This document shows positions 50,201-62,700 of a stretch of DNA of 64,000 nucleotides, in pieces. Both the position numbers and the translations under genes were made by a program. Numbering within the stretch: the stretch's first letter is position 1; each line of letters begins with the position of its first letter. The notes beneath the pieces were generated by a model, which saw nothing but the letters and a program-made list of their open reading frames with translations, did no database searches and had not been told where the DNA came from. The DNA lies in assembly GCF_019578655.1 (NCBI RefSeq), contig NC_063257.1, forward strand, positions 4,774,001 through 4,838,000. Reading direction: 5' to 3'. This stretch comes from Ricinus communis. Its lineage: Eukaryota > Streptophyta > Magnoliopsida > Malpighiales > Euphorbiaceae.

Positions 50201-50875
50201 GTCGATCCAACTTGAATTTAAGGGAGTGCATGGGAAAGGCCTGTGAAGTTAAGAGTTATAATTGTAATTGTATCCTCTCTTTAGAAATTTTCAATATTGT
50301 CCTTTAAGTCGGCATATGTTGCGTGTTTCTATTCTGTTGTTGTTTGATGATTCATCAAGGTTGGCCATATGTGGATTACACATCTGGTTTGAACTTTCAA
50401 CTAAGAACAAACTAGATAGTCCCTTTACTGCATAATTACTGTTCCATCCTCGAGTAGACCAGTACATTGCCATCCTTGTGATCCGAATGTAGAAATTGAT
50501 TGAAAAAGTAAGTGTGTAACTGTTTAGATGCTCTAGCCTATGGACTTGAGTTAAGCAAGTATGAAGGAAATGTTCCTCAGTTTACAGAAGTGTAATTGCC
50601 TAAAAATGAGGTACGGGAACTCATGAATGATGTGTTGTCTGATTGATTTAGTAATAATTCTTATTCTGGATTTTTTCATCCTTTAACGGGTCTAATTTAT
50701 TTGGAATGTTTGAAGAGATGTCAGGGCAGCTGAAAGACCACAAGGTGCTCCAAGAAGGCCGCCACAAGATTATTCACGGCGACGTCTGATGTTCACCATT
50801 GCAATTACAGGCATTGCTGTGATACTAGGATCACTTCTTTTTCAGAGGAAAACAGAGAATAATCCAGTGCATTAG
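47298..50875 (+). CDS. TRAF-type zinc-finger protein with C-terminal membrane segment (199 aa, 5 exons)
   Basis: Exons: 47298-47341, 48193-48328, 48539-48676, 48785-48906, 50716-50875. All junctions are GT-AG and in phase (600 bases with the stop). The first exon carries only 44 coding bases, MAVASEETTTMCNHC plus part of a codon. The protein is a string of Cys/His pairs (C12, C15, H27, C31, then CKVCGDM, CSLCSETM, CEFCEFPL and LCHLCNRY), typical of TRAF-type or XAF1-like zinc fingers that bind zinc and serve in protein-protein contacts. A basic stretch (about 160-170) precedes one hydrophobic segment (about 171-189) and a short tail, which suggests a tail-anchored membrane protein. It likely corresponds to Arabidopsis At1g09920. 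The precise role is unknown to me. The 1.8-kb last intron is the largest. Confidence 0.92.
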
Positions 50876-51780
50876 CAAGCTGAGAAGGTACAGATTAGGG
50901 CTTATGTAAATGACATCTCTGAGGCTACTTATTCCATTTATCTGGATATGTGTAATCAACTGAGGCATACTGTTGTTACCCTTTTAACTCATTTGGCTGT
51001 GACAGTGCATTGAGAGCTCGAGTATCCTCATTTGTAATGAGCTTCCGCGTTTATTTGCATACAGTGAAGTTACTTGCATGTAATGGTCTGCAATTCTACT
51101 TCTGTGAATTTACTATCATCTCCATTTTCAGTTTATTCCAGGATGATGCAGTTCATTTATGTTCTGTTCCGGGTGAATTTACTTTTTATCAAGTAAAGGA
51201 AATCTTCAAATTCTAAATTATTTTGTAATTGAAAGGCGATTAAAAGGGCCGGCAAATTATATTCCGCTAACTTTCTGTATGTTTCATAGAAAATAACTTA
51301 TATTTTATAATTTGATTGTATATAGAAAATCATAAGGTAATTTTGAGTGTTCCACGTCAATAGTAAAAAAAAAACTTTATTCATAAAAACAGAATTTAAA
51401 TATTTAAAATTCTAAATATTTTATACTTCAAGCTGTGTAATTAAATATAAAAAGATTTCATATCAGAATAGCAAAATTAAAATTCTTTTGATGATATTTT
51501 AGTGATTGGTGCCTGGCATCAGTGGTGAAGTAGAATGCCAATAGCTGAAATATTGATCGAAATATATTTGGGTGGTTTTGTACAAGTTTTTTTTTTTTTT
51601 TGTTGATTAATTTTTCTGTATCTACCACAGAAATACTGATCCAAAAAGAATACAGAGAAGTATGAAAAAGTTTTCTCAACTACTTTTCAAAAAATATGAG
51701 GAAAACACAAAAATATTTTCCGCGAAACAGTCTAAATTTTGTAAAATTAGTTGAAGCTTCACAAATTACAACAAGGGTCA
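50876..51780. other. 3' region of the TRAF-type gene and intergenic DNA
   Basis: The 3' untranslated region probably runs to about 51230. Beyond it the DNA is AT-rich with poly-A/T runs (51367, 51588). No other gene is seen. Confidence 0.45.
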
Positions 51781-51912
51781 GAGCCCAACACGATCATATT
51801 TCTTTTCCAAAAACGCGGCAACGGCTAATCTAGAAATCGGAATTACAAAAAAGAAGAAGCAGTTTTTGAGCAGTTTCCACTTGGACGGTCCTTTGCCGCC
51901 ATTCAGTCAAAA

Positions 51913-52098
51913 TTAATCATTACTTCCGCGGGCTGGAGTTGCCGATGTACACAACTTCCCAATTTCTCTAAATGAAGAAAAAGCTGCAAAGTATCTTCGC
52001 TTCTCTAGGCGATTGCGGTGGGCGGATGCATCATACTCATAGTTCCACTTCTCAGATACCTGCACCCTCTGGTACGCAACTTGAACTTCGAGTCCCAT
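51913..52098 (-). CDS. Candidate small gene or gene remnant (61 aa)
   Basis: The frame opens MGLEVQVAYQRVQVSEKWNY and has balanced, charged, non-repetitive composition in DNA that is GC-richer than its surroundings, unlike most chance frames here. Just downstream on the same strand (about 51900-51785), another frame reads as a basic stretch, then a hydrophobic segment (CFFFFVIPISRLAVAAFL), then a charged tail and a stop. The two frames are separated by stop codons, so this may be a broken gene, two exons with a missed intron, or chance. I do not recognise the product. Confidence 0.3.
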   Translation of the reverse strand: MGLEVQVAYQRVQVSEKWNYEYDASAHRNRLEKRRYFAAFSSFREIGKLCTSATPARGSND

Positions 52099-52911
52099 TC
52101 ATCATATAAAATATGATAAAAGATGTAGATTATAATCCCCTAGTCGGTTAAGAAAAGAGCGCCTTTGTCTTTCAATCTTTTTTTCCTTGTCGTTCAATCT
52201 TTTCCGTGAAAAATTATGCATATTATATGCTTTTAACGACGTCTTTCGAAAGAAAACGATTGGTCGTTTTATTTATTAGGATCATCCATTAAACCTGACG
52301 AACTAATCCTTCTATTGTTTTATTGCATAAAGACTGTAACGATCCTATCGGCCATGATAATTCTATTTTTAGGAGATAGGAAAATGCAGATCTATCAAAT
52401 TCAGAAGTTTGACCACGTGTACAATCCAATGGTTCTGCCTTTTGTTACACATTGATGTGACTTTGATGATCCTTCTCTCTGCAAATGTTTACGTTCAAAT
52501 TCCAATCCATTAGGAATTTAAGGAGGCTTGCTTTTCATCTTTCAAATACCAATTTCTTTTTTTTTTCCTATATTGCATCCCATTATTATTCTTTTAAATT
52601 TCTTATACAGCAGCATTTTGACAAGTTCATTGTCCAATTTTTCTTCATTGGTTCATTCAATGCACATACGTAAAAGCACCAAAGGAAACGAGAAAGAGGG
52701 ATTTCTTTATTCTCTTACCAAAGCAACCTAATCGATAAAAAGAGAACTTTTAGAAGTTGTTTCCACATTTACAAAACAGCTTTTCATAGATTAAACTATA
52801 TTGTATGTTTCTTTCTTATAGCGGTCCCACTCGTATTTTTCAGATATACAAAACCAAGGTTGGCATTTTGATTATGGTAATCAAGCTCTGAGAAATAACA
52901 ACTGTGGCACC

Positions 52912-55900
52912 ATGGCTCATCCTGCTGTCCGATTGCATATTCAAGATCGTCATGTAATTCAGTTTTTTGTGCAAATCTTTTATTCTGAAGCTCTCTTTTT
53001 ATGTATTCTGTTTGTTGCCAATATTATTGAAATTATGATATACTGGAGTACGTTTGTTGCGTGCTGGAAGTATAGTACCTGTTATTAATTTTAAGTTGTA
53101 TTTCCACTTAATGCTTTGGTTTAATTCTGTGCCTTTTGCAGGTGGTGATGGAGAACGGCATAGTTCAAATCACCTTATCAAAACCTGAGGGTATTGTTAC
53201 TGGCATACGATACAGTGGCATTGACAATTTGCTTGAAATTCTTAATCGTGAATCGAATAGAGGGTATAGATGCTTCAGCTTTTTCTATTTTCTATTTATA
53301 GTTTGTTCAATTTCTGCCGCAATAGCTGGGCCTACACAGTAGCTGGGCGTAAGATAACTTATAATTTTTTGTAAGACAGCACTGATCTGGACTGCAGGTA
53401 TTAGATTAGAAGATTCAGATTTACAACTTTAAGCATAAACTAACTGGCAGTCATGCACTGTTGCTTCTTACTTCTCTGTTCTTATATTTATTATTATTGT
53501 TACTGTTATTTTGCTAACTGCTCCATGAAGACAATTGTTAAAAGGTTGATGTCTTATGCCAACTAGAAAGTTCTTTTAATTGTGTAGGTATTGGGATCTT
53601 TTCTGGAATCCACCAGGAGGCAAGGGAATATTTGATGTGTATGCCCTTTTCACTCACTTCTTTTCACATTATGCTCAAAATTTAATGCTTAATATAGTTC
53701 AGTCAGCCAAAGTTATTGATAAGTTGATTTTTTCATCTTTCTAGTGACAAACAATTATTACCACAGAATATATCTCATCACTAGCTAAAAAGTTCAGATG
53801 CATGTGTTTATTTTTCATTGGCCAAAGAAGAGATTAGGATCAATTAAATAGAAGTTCATCATTGTTCAGCAACTTTCTTTCTTTCATAACATTGACATGT
53901 GATCCTTTTTAGAAGATTGCACTTTTATATATCTTTAGACTTCACTATAGTTGTGAGAAGTTGGAGTACTTCAAATTTTTTCTTTATAATGCTTGTGCTG
54001 TTGCCTGAAAAAGGAACTAGTTTACTGGAATAGAGAATTTAGAAAGCATTTGGTTGTAATAAATTTCCTACCATTTGAGCTATTGCTTTTACTGATGTGT
54101 GAATGAACAACTGGTTGCTATGCAGGATTAGCGGAACAAATTTTAGGGTAATTGTGGAAAATGAGGAACAGATCGAGATCTCATTTACAAGAATGTGGGA
54201 TTCCTCTCTGGAGGGAAAGTATATTCCGTTGAACATAGATAAAAGGTCATTGCCCAAATTTTTATGTGTACACGCACACAAATGCATCTTTGATTATATT
54301 AAGATGTTTCGCTACAAGTTCTAAGTCCGATGTCTATTTTGCTCTAGGTTTATATTGCTCCGTGGTTCCTCAGGCTTTTACTCTTATGCCATCTATGAGC
54401 ACTTACCAGAGTGGCCAGGTTTTGAACTTGGTGAAACCAGAATTACTTTCAAACTCAGGAAAGACAAGTAAGCATATCCATAACATCTTATATTATATGT
54501 GGGCATGTTGAAGATATTATGTTGATAAGGAAGAGATTTTCTTTAACATATAACTATCACTAGAACCTCAAGAATTCTTATTGTTGTACTTCTGAGAAGA
54601 CTCTGTTACAGTCTTGTCTGTCTAGTGCTGATCATTTCTACTTTGTATTATGATTAACAAAAGGGTGTTCGAGATAGCCTTGACCTCCACCAAAATGCTA
54701 CTGAATTATGGGTTTCTTTGTTTGAGTGGACAGGTTTCAGTACATGGCAGTAGCAAATGATAGGCAAAGACCGATGCCCTTACCTGATGACCGTATGCCA
54801 GGAAGATGTCAAACATTGGGCTATCCAGAAGCTGTCCTACTTCTTAATCCTAAGGATCCGGTGCTTAAAGGAGAGGTAATCCACTATTACTACATGCAAC
54901 TTTTCTCTCTCTCTCTCCCTTTTTTTTTTTTTTTTCATTTTTCCTATTTATCCTCTTAAAGCCTAAATCGCATTCCTTCTTTTTATTATTATTATTATTA
55001 TTTTCTATTCTTTTTGACTTTACCAAATTCATAAGGGTTTATAACTGAAACTTTGATCATCGCCAACCTTTCCCAGCTTATCAATCAAAGTTTGAGTAAA
55101 GCTGGAGGCTGCCAAAACATTTTGGAGAGAAATTCGAGATGTTTCCTTTATTTCATGAAATGCAAATGAAGAATGCTGTGAAGTTATATATGATAGTTTT
55201 ATACAGGTGGATGACAAGTATCAATATTCATGTGAAAACAAAGATAATCGGGTCCATGGGTGGATGTGTTTCAACCCACCTGTGGGGTTTTGGCAAATTA
55301 CACCAAGCAATGAGTTCCGAACTGGTGGGCCCCTTAAACAGAACCTGACTTCACATGTTGGCCCCACAACCCTTGCTGTAAGTGACTGATCCCAGGTGTA
55401 GCTGTTAGAAATATTTTATCCTGTTGGTGTCAGACAATTTAATTCCTCATCACAACTTTGTGTATTATTGACTTCAAATGTCTGACTACAATTTCCAATT
55501 AAATTGGTTTTGTTAGATGTTTCATAGCTCACATTATGCTGGAAAGGATCTAGTTCCAAGGTTTAACCCTGGAGAGCATTGGAAGAAAGTTTTTGGCCCA
55601 GTGTTTATCTATCTCAATTCTGTACCACCTGGTTATGACTCTCGTTTCTTGTGGGAAGATGCCAAAACTCAGGTTTAACACCAAAGTAATTGCAAGTTAT
55701 AGAACAATTGGATAGTATAATCACTGACCTAAGTAAATTTACAGATGATGACTGAAGTCCAAAGCTGGCCTTACAGTTTCCCAGCCTCCGAGGATTTCCA
55801 GAAGTCAGAACAACGAGGGAATATTTGTGGTAGACTGCTAGTCAAAGATAGGTAGGCATTCAAGATACCTAATGTGTAATTGTGAAATATGATTCATTTG

Positions 55901-58685
55901 ATAAACAAAATACTTGCTAAATGTATGTCCCCTAGCATATTGGTTATATATAAGATATAATTCCTGCTGGCAAACACCCTAGAGCGGTGATGTATTGATT
56001 GCTTGAATTCTCATTGTTATTCTTAGTATTGTCATCACTCTAGTTTGTAGTGGCATGATTGCAAAAGAAATGTGGTCTTGGGCTTGGTTTGGGTTTGAGA
56101 CTTTTGAAGTTATGCAACTTGAAGCCCCATGAACTTTCAAGAAACTTGAATGGGAAGTTGGATTATGTCTGAGTTTATAATCATAAACAGTATAGATTTT
56201 CCAAGAGTCTAAATTCTGGACCTATCGAAAGTAAGGACCGCCAGTTGAAAGATTCTAACGTTGGTTGATTTGAACATAGCCAGTTTCCCGAGCTAGAATG
56301 AAGTAGAAGGTAAGAGCTGACTGCCATTAAGAAATTTTATTACATTCTTTTGGTATGATAGCTGCACCCTTGATTCTGATCTGAGTTTGTGTAAGACCTG
56401 TAAATGATGGGTTAAATAGAAACATGAACGATGATTTTCATATCCTGTTGTTATGCTAGCATAGATGTATGTAATTTTGTTATTTTAATGCTTAGGTATT
56501 TGAACGAGGACTACATTTTTGCTAGTGGAGCTTCCGTAGGGGTGGCCCCACCAGGTGATGTTGGATCATGGCAGAGAGAATGCAAGGTTATTTCATTATA
56601 TTTTCATCCAATTTATAATTATCTATTACATCAATTCACCTCCCAAAAAGGGAAAAGAATTAGTACACAGATGACTTCTTGTCATTTTTCATTTTTCCTA
56701 ATTTGTGGAGTATATAGAACGTCCACTGGATACTACTGTTAGAGCACCAATAAAAAATAATGATACTCAATGAGAAGAATTAGAACATTTTAGCTTCACA
56801 TTTTTTTGCACTGACAAGTGCAATTTAATAGTTCTTGTCATAGATATGTGAGATGGTAATTGCTTAATTCTGATAAATGAGTTGAGCAGATTCAGTATTG
56901 GCAAAATCTGTAGGCAATCCACATCTTCTTCAAGTTCTTAGGACAAGTAGGCGATTGTCTCTATATTGAAGCTATTTTTTGGGATCACGTCAAACACTGA
57001 TTAGCTTTAGAATGTTGCTTGTTTCTTCTCATTAGGACTACCAATTTTGGACCACAGCAGATGGGAATGGCTACTTTTCCATTAGAAATGTCCGTACGGG
57101 CGACTATAATCTTTATGCATGGGTCCCTGGATTTATTGGAGATTACCGATGTCAAGCTGTCATTACCATAATCTCAGGTTTATTTTTCAGATATTATGAT
57201 AGCTTTTTAATTCTGCTTTTGTAAATGACGGATGTGTTATAGGTTTCAAACAACATTCAATACAGGTTGTAATATTGATGTGGGTGATCTTGTATATGAA
57301 CCTCCAAGAGATGGACCCACATTGTGGGAAATTGGCATCCCTGATCGTTCTGCTGCAGAGTTTTATGTTCCCGATCCAGAACCGAGACATGTTAATAAAT
57401 TATTTATCAATCATCCTGACAGGTTTGCTCTTCTTGTAACTCAATATAATTTAATAACAAGTAATGGACAAAATGGATAGATGTGTTTCATTGGACTTTG
57501 TTTCTGAATCGATTGAAAAAAAAAATCACATGATAACCACTTAAATTATTCACATTATTTAATATAGTCATGTTAGTATTCAAATGATAACTTTATATAT
57601 GGCTTATTTCTTGTAACTCTTAGAAGTATATGTAATAACAAAAATATTTCTCCTGAATGATGCCTTAGCTATTCCCTTCTACTGGCAGGTTTAGACAGTA
57701 TGGGTTATGGAGCAGATATGTGGATTTATATCCTGAAGTGGACTTGGTTTATACAGTTGGGCTTAGTGACTATAGCAAAGATTGGTTCTTTGCGCAGGTT
57801 GTGAGGTGCATTTCTTTCAACTTTAGCTAAGCTTGACGGGATGAAAGCTTCAGTCCTTTTTAAATCCTAATTGAGATCGATTGCATCTGCGTAGATGACT
57901 AAATGCATAAACATCTTTTTTCTTCCCTGACAGTGGATAAGCTTCTAACTCTTGATGAATTTAGATGCCATTTATTTAAGTGTTTTAAAATGATGAACTT
58001 TCACAAGAAAACACTGAAAGTAAAATCTGAACAACCGTTAGTCACCTATACCTCCTGCCCTTTGGGAAAATGGCCATGCCAAAACACATGCTATTACTTA
58101 TGCGTGGTGTTGAAAACTTTGGCAATTATGATGCAACCCTTTTGTTTGCCATTTTCTGGTCTTCTCTTTTAGCAATAGATTAAAAAGTCATTACAAATTA
58201 TTCTCATCCTACAAGTTTTGTTTATTTCAGGAGGAGAGATGATGGTACACATGTAGGTACTACGTGGCAAATCAAGTTCAAACTTGACAAAATTGATCAG
58301 AGGAGTAATTATAAGTTGCGCGTGGCCCTTGCATCTGCAACTCTGGCAGAACTGCAGGTAGTAGCTCTTCACAAACCTACGTATAAGTGTATCCATTTTG
58401 GTTAAAATTTTTAGGGCTAAACATTTGTTTGATCCCTTTTTCCTGAAGGTTCGCGTCAATGATTCAAAAGCCGTACGCCCTTTATTTACAACGGGCCTAA
58501 TTGGGAGAGACAATTCAATTGCAAGACATGGGATACACGGGCTCTACTGGCTGTACAATGTGAATGTGCCAGGTGCTCGGTTAGTTGAAGGGGAGAATAC
58601 CATCTTCTTCACACAACCAAGATGCACCTGCCCTTTCCAGGGCCTCATGTATGACTATATTCGTCTCGAAGGTCCATCCTTATAA
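52912..58685 (+). CDS. Rhamnogalacturonan lyase, polysaccharide lyase family 4 (633 aa, 15 exons)
   Basis: Cleaves the rhamnogalacturonan I backbone of pectin by beta-elimination. Exons: 52912-52953, 53142-53263, 53588-53638, 54126-54245, 54348-54467, 54734-54875, 55207-55377, 55517-55672, 55745-55851, 56496-56586, 57036-57177, 57266-57422, 57689-57805, 58231-58357, 58449-58685. All are GT-AG and in phase. Domains: N-terminal lyase domain (about 1-330), a fibronectin-III-like domain (about 335-425, [13 protein letters not shown]), and a C-terminal carbohydrate-binding-like domain (about 430-630). K203 (VDDKYQYS) and H262 (SHYAGKD) sit 59 residues apart and probably match the catalytic Lys150 and His210 of the Aspergillus PL4 enzyme. 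The start gives MAHPAVRLHIQDRH with no signal peptide, odd for a wall enzyme. It is the first of a tandem pair. Confidence 0.93.
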
Positions 58686-59702
58686 TCCACAAACATATCT
58701 TCATATTTATGTAATAATTAAAAAGGATCCAATTTCATATGCGGTTTAGGTTGATGTATATTCCTCCATAAATATTTAGGCTACCTAATGATGGGAGGAT
58801 ATGCTTGTATTATATATATGTATCAACGATAATGGAAGGATGACCTATAGATATTGTAAATGATGGATTTGCTCTTTTTCTTGTTAATGATGCGGATTCT
58901 CTTTATTCTTGATTTCTGCAATAGATTCTCATTTTGTGATCGATTTCTCTGTTACCGCAAATCGCACAGGGATTTCGTGATGAATAATGACACATTCTTG
59001 GCTTCTCATGTCAAAACTCCATAAGAAAAACACATTGCATATGGCATCATGAGGCATCCAGTTGTATGTTCGACTGTTGTCCATAGCGTTTGGCAACTTG
59101 CCCAATTATTTAATGTACGGATCAAGTTTAAAACGGGCAAAGATAACACAGCAATATTAAATTACTTAAGAGAGATCCATGTTACAATTTCGTGGCTACC
59201 AACCAAATACTACCTCTTTAATATGGTATGTGTATAGATTTATAAAAGTTCAAGTAGATAATAATAAGAAGGTTGCATGGCAAAAGATTAAGCAGCAGTC
59301 AAAAGTACTCGAAAGCTGATGGAAAAGTTGTAATTTTATAGTGTTATCATTAGCTAAAGATCATTGTTTCAAGACATGCCAACCATGCCCTTTAGGTCCA
59401 ATAGCCGATTCTTGGCTGATACAAATGGCCATTGTTGTACGCTTTGTCTAGTCTACCAAACTTAAGTAGTAGTGGCGAGTGGCGACCAAGTCAAGAGATT
59501 ATCTATAAAGCACAAAAGTAGTAAGAACAAAGCTTTATCACCAGTTTAAGCAAGCTAAAAACCAACAGAACAACTCCTGTATGTACATATAAATATATAC
59601 GTATATATAATATTCGTATCCTCTGCTGAATTCTCAAAGTGATTTTCAAAAGCTTTTGGTTGCTAGTACTAATAATAGATAGGACCTATCAAGGACCTTA
59701 AC
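58686..59702. other. Spacer between the two lyase genes
   Basis: About 1 kb that holds the 3' untranslated region of the first lyase gene and the promoter of the second. TATA-like sequences occur at about 59500 (TCTATAAAGC) and 59588 (CATATAAATA). I cannot say which one is used. No other gene is seen. Confidence 0.45.
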
Positions 59703-62700
59703 ATGCCACTACAAGGGGTGCAACTCAATATTCAAGATAATCATGTAAAATCCAAGTCTGCTTGATTTTCTTTTTCTTCTTAGATTCATGTACAGATGCT
59801 AGAATTTTACAATTTTCATATATTATATATTCTGTAGGTGATGTTGGATAATGGAATCCTGCAAGTTACACTTTCAAATCCAGAAGGAATTGTCACTGGC
59901 ATACAGTATAATGGCATTGGCAACTTGCTTGAAGTTCTTAATGATGAATCTAACAGAGGGTATATGTGACTTCACAATTACTTCTTTATTATTGATATTG
60001 TTGCTTAAATTAGAAAGGAGAAAAGAAGCAAAACTTATCTAACTCTTATATAATTGCTATAATACATTGATCCAATATCTGCAATATGCATGCAGGTATT
60101 GGGACCTGGTTTGGAGCACACCAGGAAGCACAGGAACAACTGGAATTTTTGATGTGTATGTTCCTTCTTCTTAATTTATTTCTTACTTAATAGTTGTTCT
60201 ATTATCTAAGCTCCAAAAATTAAAAAATTGTCATGCTCGCATACTGGCTTACTATCATCAACACATTAATATAGAAAAAGTAAACACTTGAAAAAATTGA
60301 AACGGATGTTTCACTGACTAAATTATTTTCTTTATTTTTACGTCTCAATTTTAATCTTTAGATGAAAGCTAATTTTTAAAAATAAAACAGGAAAATTTGT
60401 CCCTTTAATTTTCAACTTCGCATTGTTGGCATATCCCTAAAGAATTTAAACAAAATTGTTAATATTTTCATTTTCTTTTTCTTAAATCATGAAGACGTGA
60501 TTTCTAAAATGCAGGATCAAAGGAACAAGCTTTAAGGTTATAGTGGAAACTGAAGAACAAGTGGAGCTCTCATTCACACGATCATGGGATCCCTCCTTAG
60601 AGGGCAAGCTCATTCCATTAAACATAGACAAAAGGTCTGATATAATAAATAAATAAATATCATCTACCTATTTATTTCAATGAATATATTATTTGGTTTT
60701 CTTTTAAAAATCGTTATGTGCACAAAAATAAAGATGCTGCGCACTGAAGAAGCCAATACAATTCTGCAGGTTCGTGATGCTTCGTGGCTCCTCAGGATTC
60801 TACTCATATGCAATCTTTGAGCATTTGAAAGAATGGCCTGGTTTCAACCTGGCAGAGGCCAGAATTGCATTCAAGCTTAGAAAAGAAAAGTAATTCCAGT
60901 TCTTTTTCTTTTCCTTCTTTTTTTTCTTCTTTTGGTTCCTTACCATGTTGTTGATATTGAATTGGTTTATATATAGGTTTCACTACATGGCAGTGGCTGA
61001 CAATCGGCAAAGATATATGCCCTTACCTGATGACCGTTTGCCGCCAAGAGGCCAAGCCCTGGCCTATCCCGAGGCTGTCTTGCTTGTCAATCCTGTCGAG
61101 TCTGAGTTCAAAGGAGAGGTATAGGATTTTTATCCGAAATCTCTGGCTGACTTTAGTAGTATTTCTGTTTTTATTAGGAAGAATGTTATGCAATATTTGA
61201 TTTGTAATTATGTGTAGTTGGATGACAAGTACCAATATTCATGTGAGAACAAAGACATCAGGGTACATGGTTGGATTTGCATGGACCCATCTGTGGGGTT
61301 TTGGCAAATCACACCTAGCAACGAGTTTCGATCTGGTGGACCCGTCAAACAGAACTTGACATCTCATGTTGGCCCCACCACCCTTTCTGTAAGTGCTTAG
61401 TTAATCAGCCTCTTCACTATAGAACAAATCATGCTTATTTTTTCATGTCTTCTTTCACATTTTAATTTTATGGGTTAAACTTAAACATCAATTTTAACTA
61501 TAATCAGGTGTTTCTCAGTGCTCATTATAGTGGGGAAGATTTAGTGCCAAAATTTGTCGCTGGAGAGGCTTGGAAGAAAGTATTTGGTCCTGTTTTTATG
61601 TATTTGAATTCTGTCCTGGTTGGAGATGATCCTCTTTCACTTTGGGAGGATGCCAAAGAACAGGTTATACAATACTAAACTATATGCAGTAAAGTTAAAT
61701 CTAGAAGGGTCATTTAATCAAAACAAGAAAATTAAATGCAACAGTCTTGTGAAAATTCTTGCGGACAATGGTTCAGTGAGCCTCTTTCTTAATAAGCGGT
61801 CGTCTTATTACTGAATTTGTGATGGATTCATCAAATTTCATTACTCGTGTTCTTGTAGTCTAATGGAACGTATTAAAAGAAAAAAGAATCCTGATTTTTA
61901 ATGAATGAGAACTGCTCTTTGTTAGGAACCAAAAACGAATTAAAATTATTGATGTAATATTGCAGACGGAGATTGAAGTCCAAAGCTGGCCCTATTTTTT
62001 TCCAGCTTCGGAAGATTATCCAAAGTCAGAACAGAGGGGGAGTGTGAGCGGCAGACTACTTGTCAAAGACAGGTAGACGTGCAAATCTACGCTTTCGTTG
62101 ATCGTTTGGTTTCTAAGAAAGTGAAGGGAAATATTGATAATCTCATTCCCTTTCTTGAATGTGTAGATGGGGTTCTTTGTCTTTTTGGTTTTTCATTGTC
62201 TGATGATAATTTAAATTAATAAGTTCAAATTGATCACACATTGTCTAGGTTTGTTAGTGATGATTATATATCAGCAAATGGAGCTTATGTTGGATTGGCC
62301 CCACAAGGAGATGTTGGATCATGGCAAAGGGAATGCAAGGTGACCATCTTTTTGCTTAAACTAGCCAGCCAATTCTATTCTTTACAAGTTGCAACAGTAT
62401 TGTCTTATTTCGTTTAAAAAAGTAATCAGCTTCCATTATTATCTATAAAAGTATAATCTCACAGATATAGATATTAATTACATTGCAAATGCTAATTAGG
62501 ACTATCAATTCTGGAGTAAAGCAGATGAGAATGGTTATTTCTCAATTAACAGTATACGTACGGGTGATTATAATCTTTATGCATGGGTTCCTGGTTTTAT
62601 CGGTGATTACCGGTGCGATGTTGCCATTACCATTACCTCAGGTAGGATTGCTAATTTTTCATTCTGAAGTTAGGCTTCTCTTCTATACCGAAGGCTTCAT

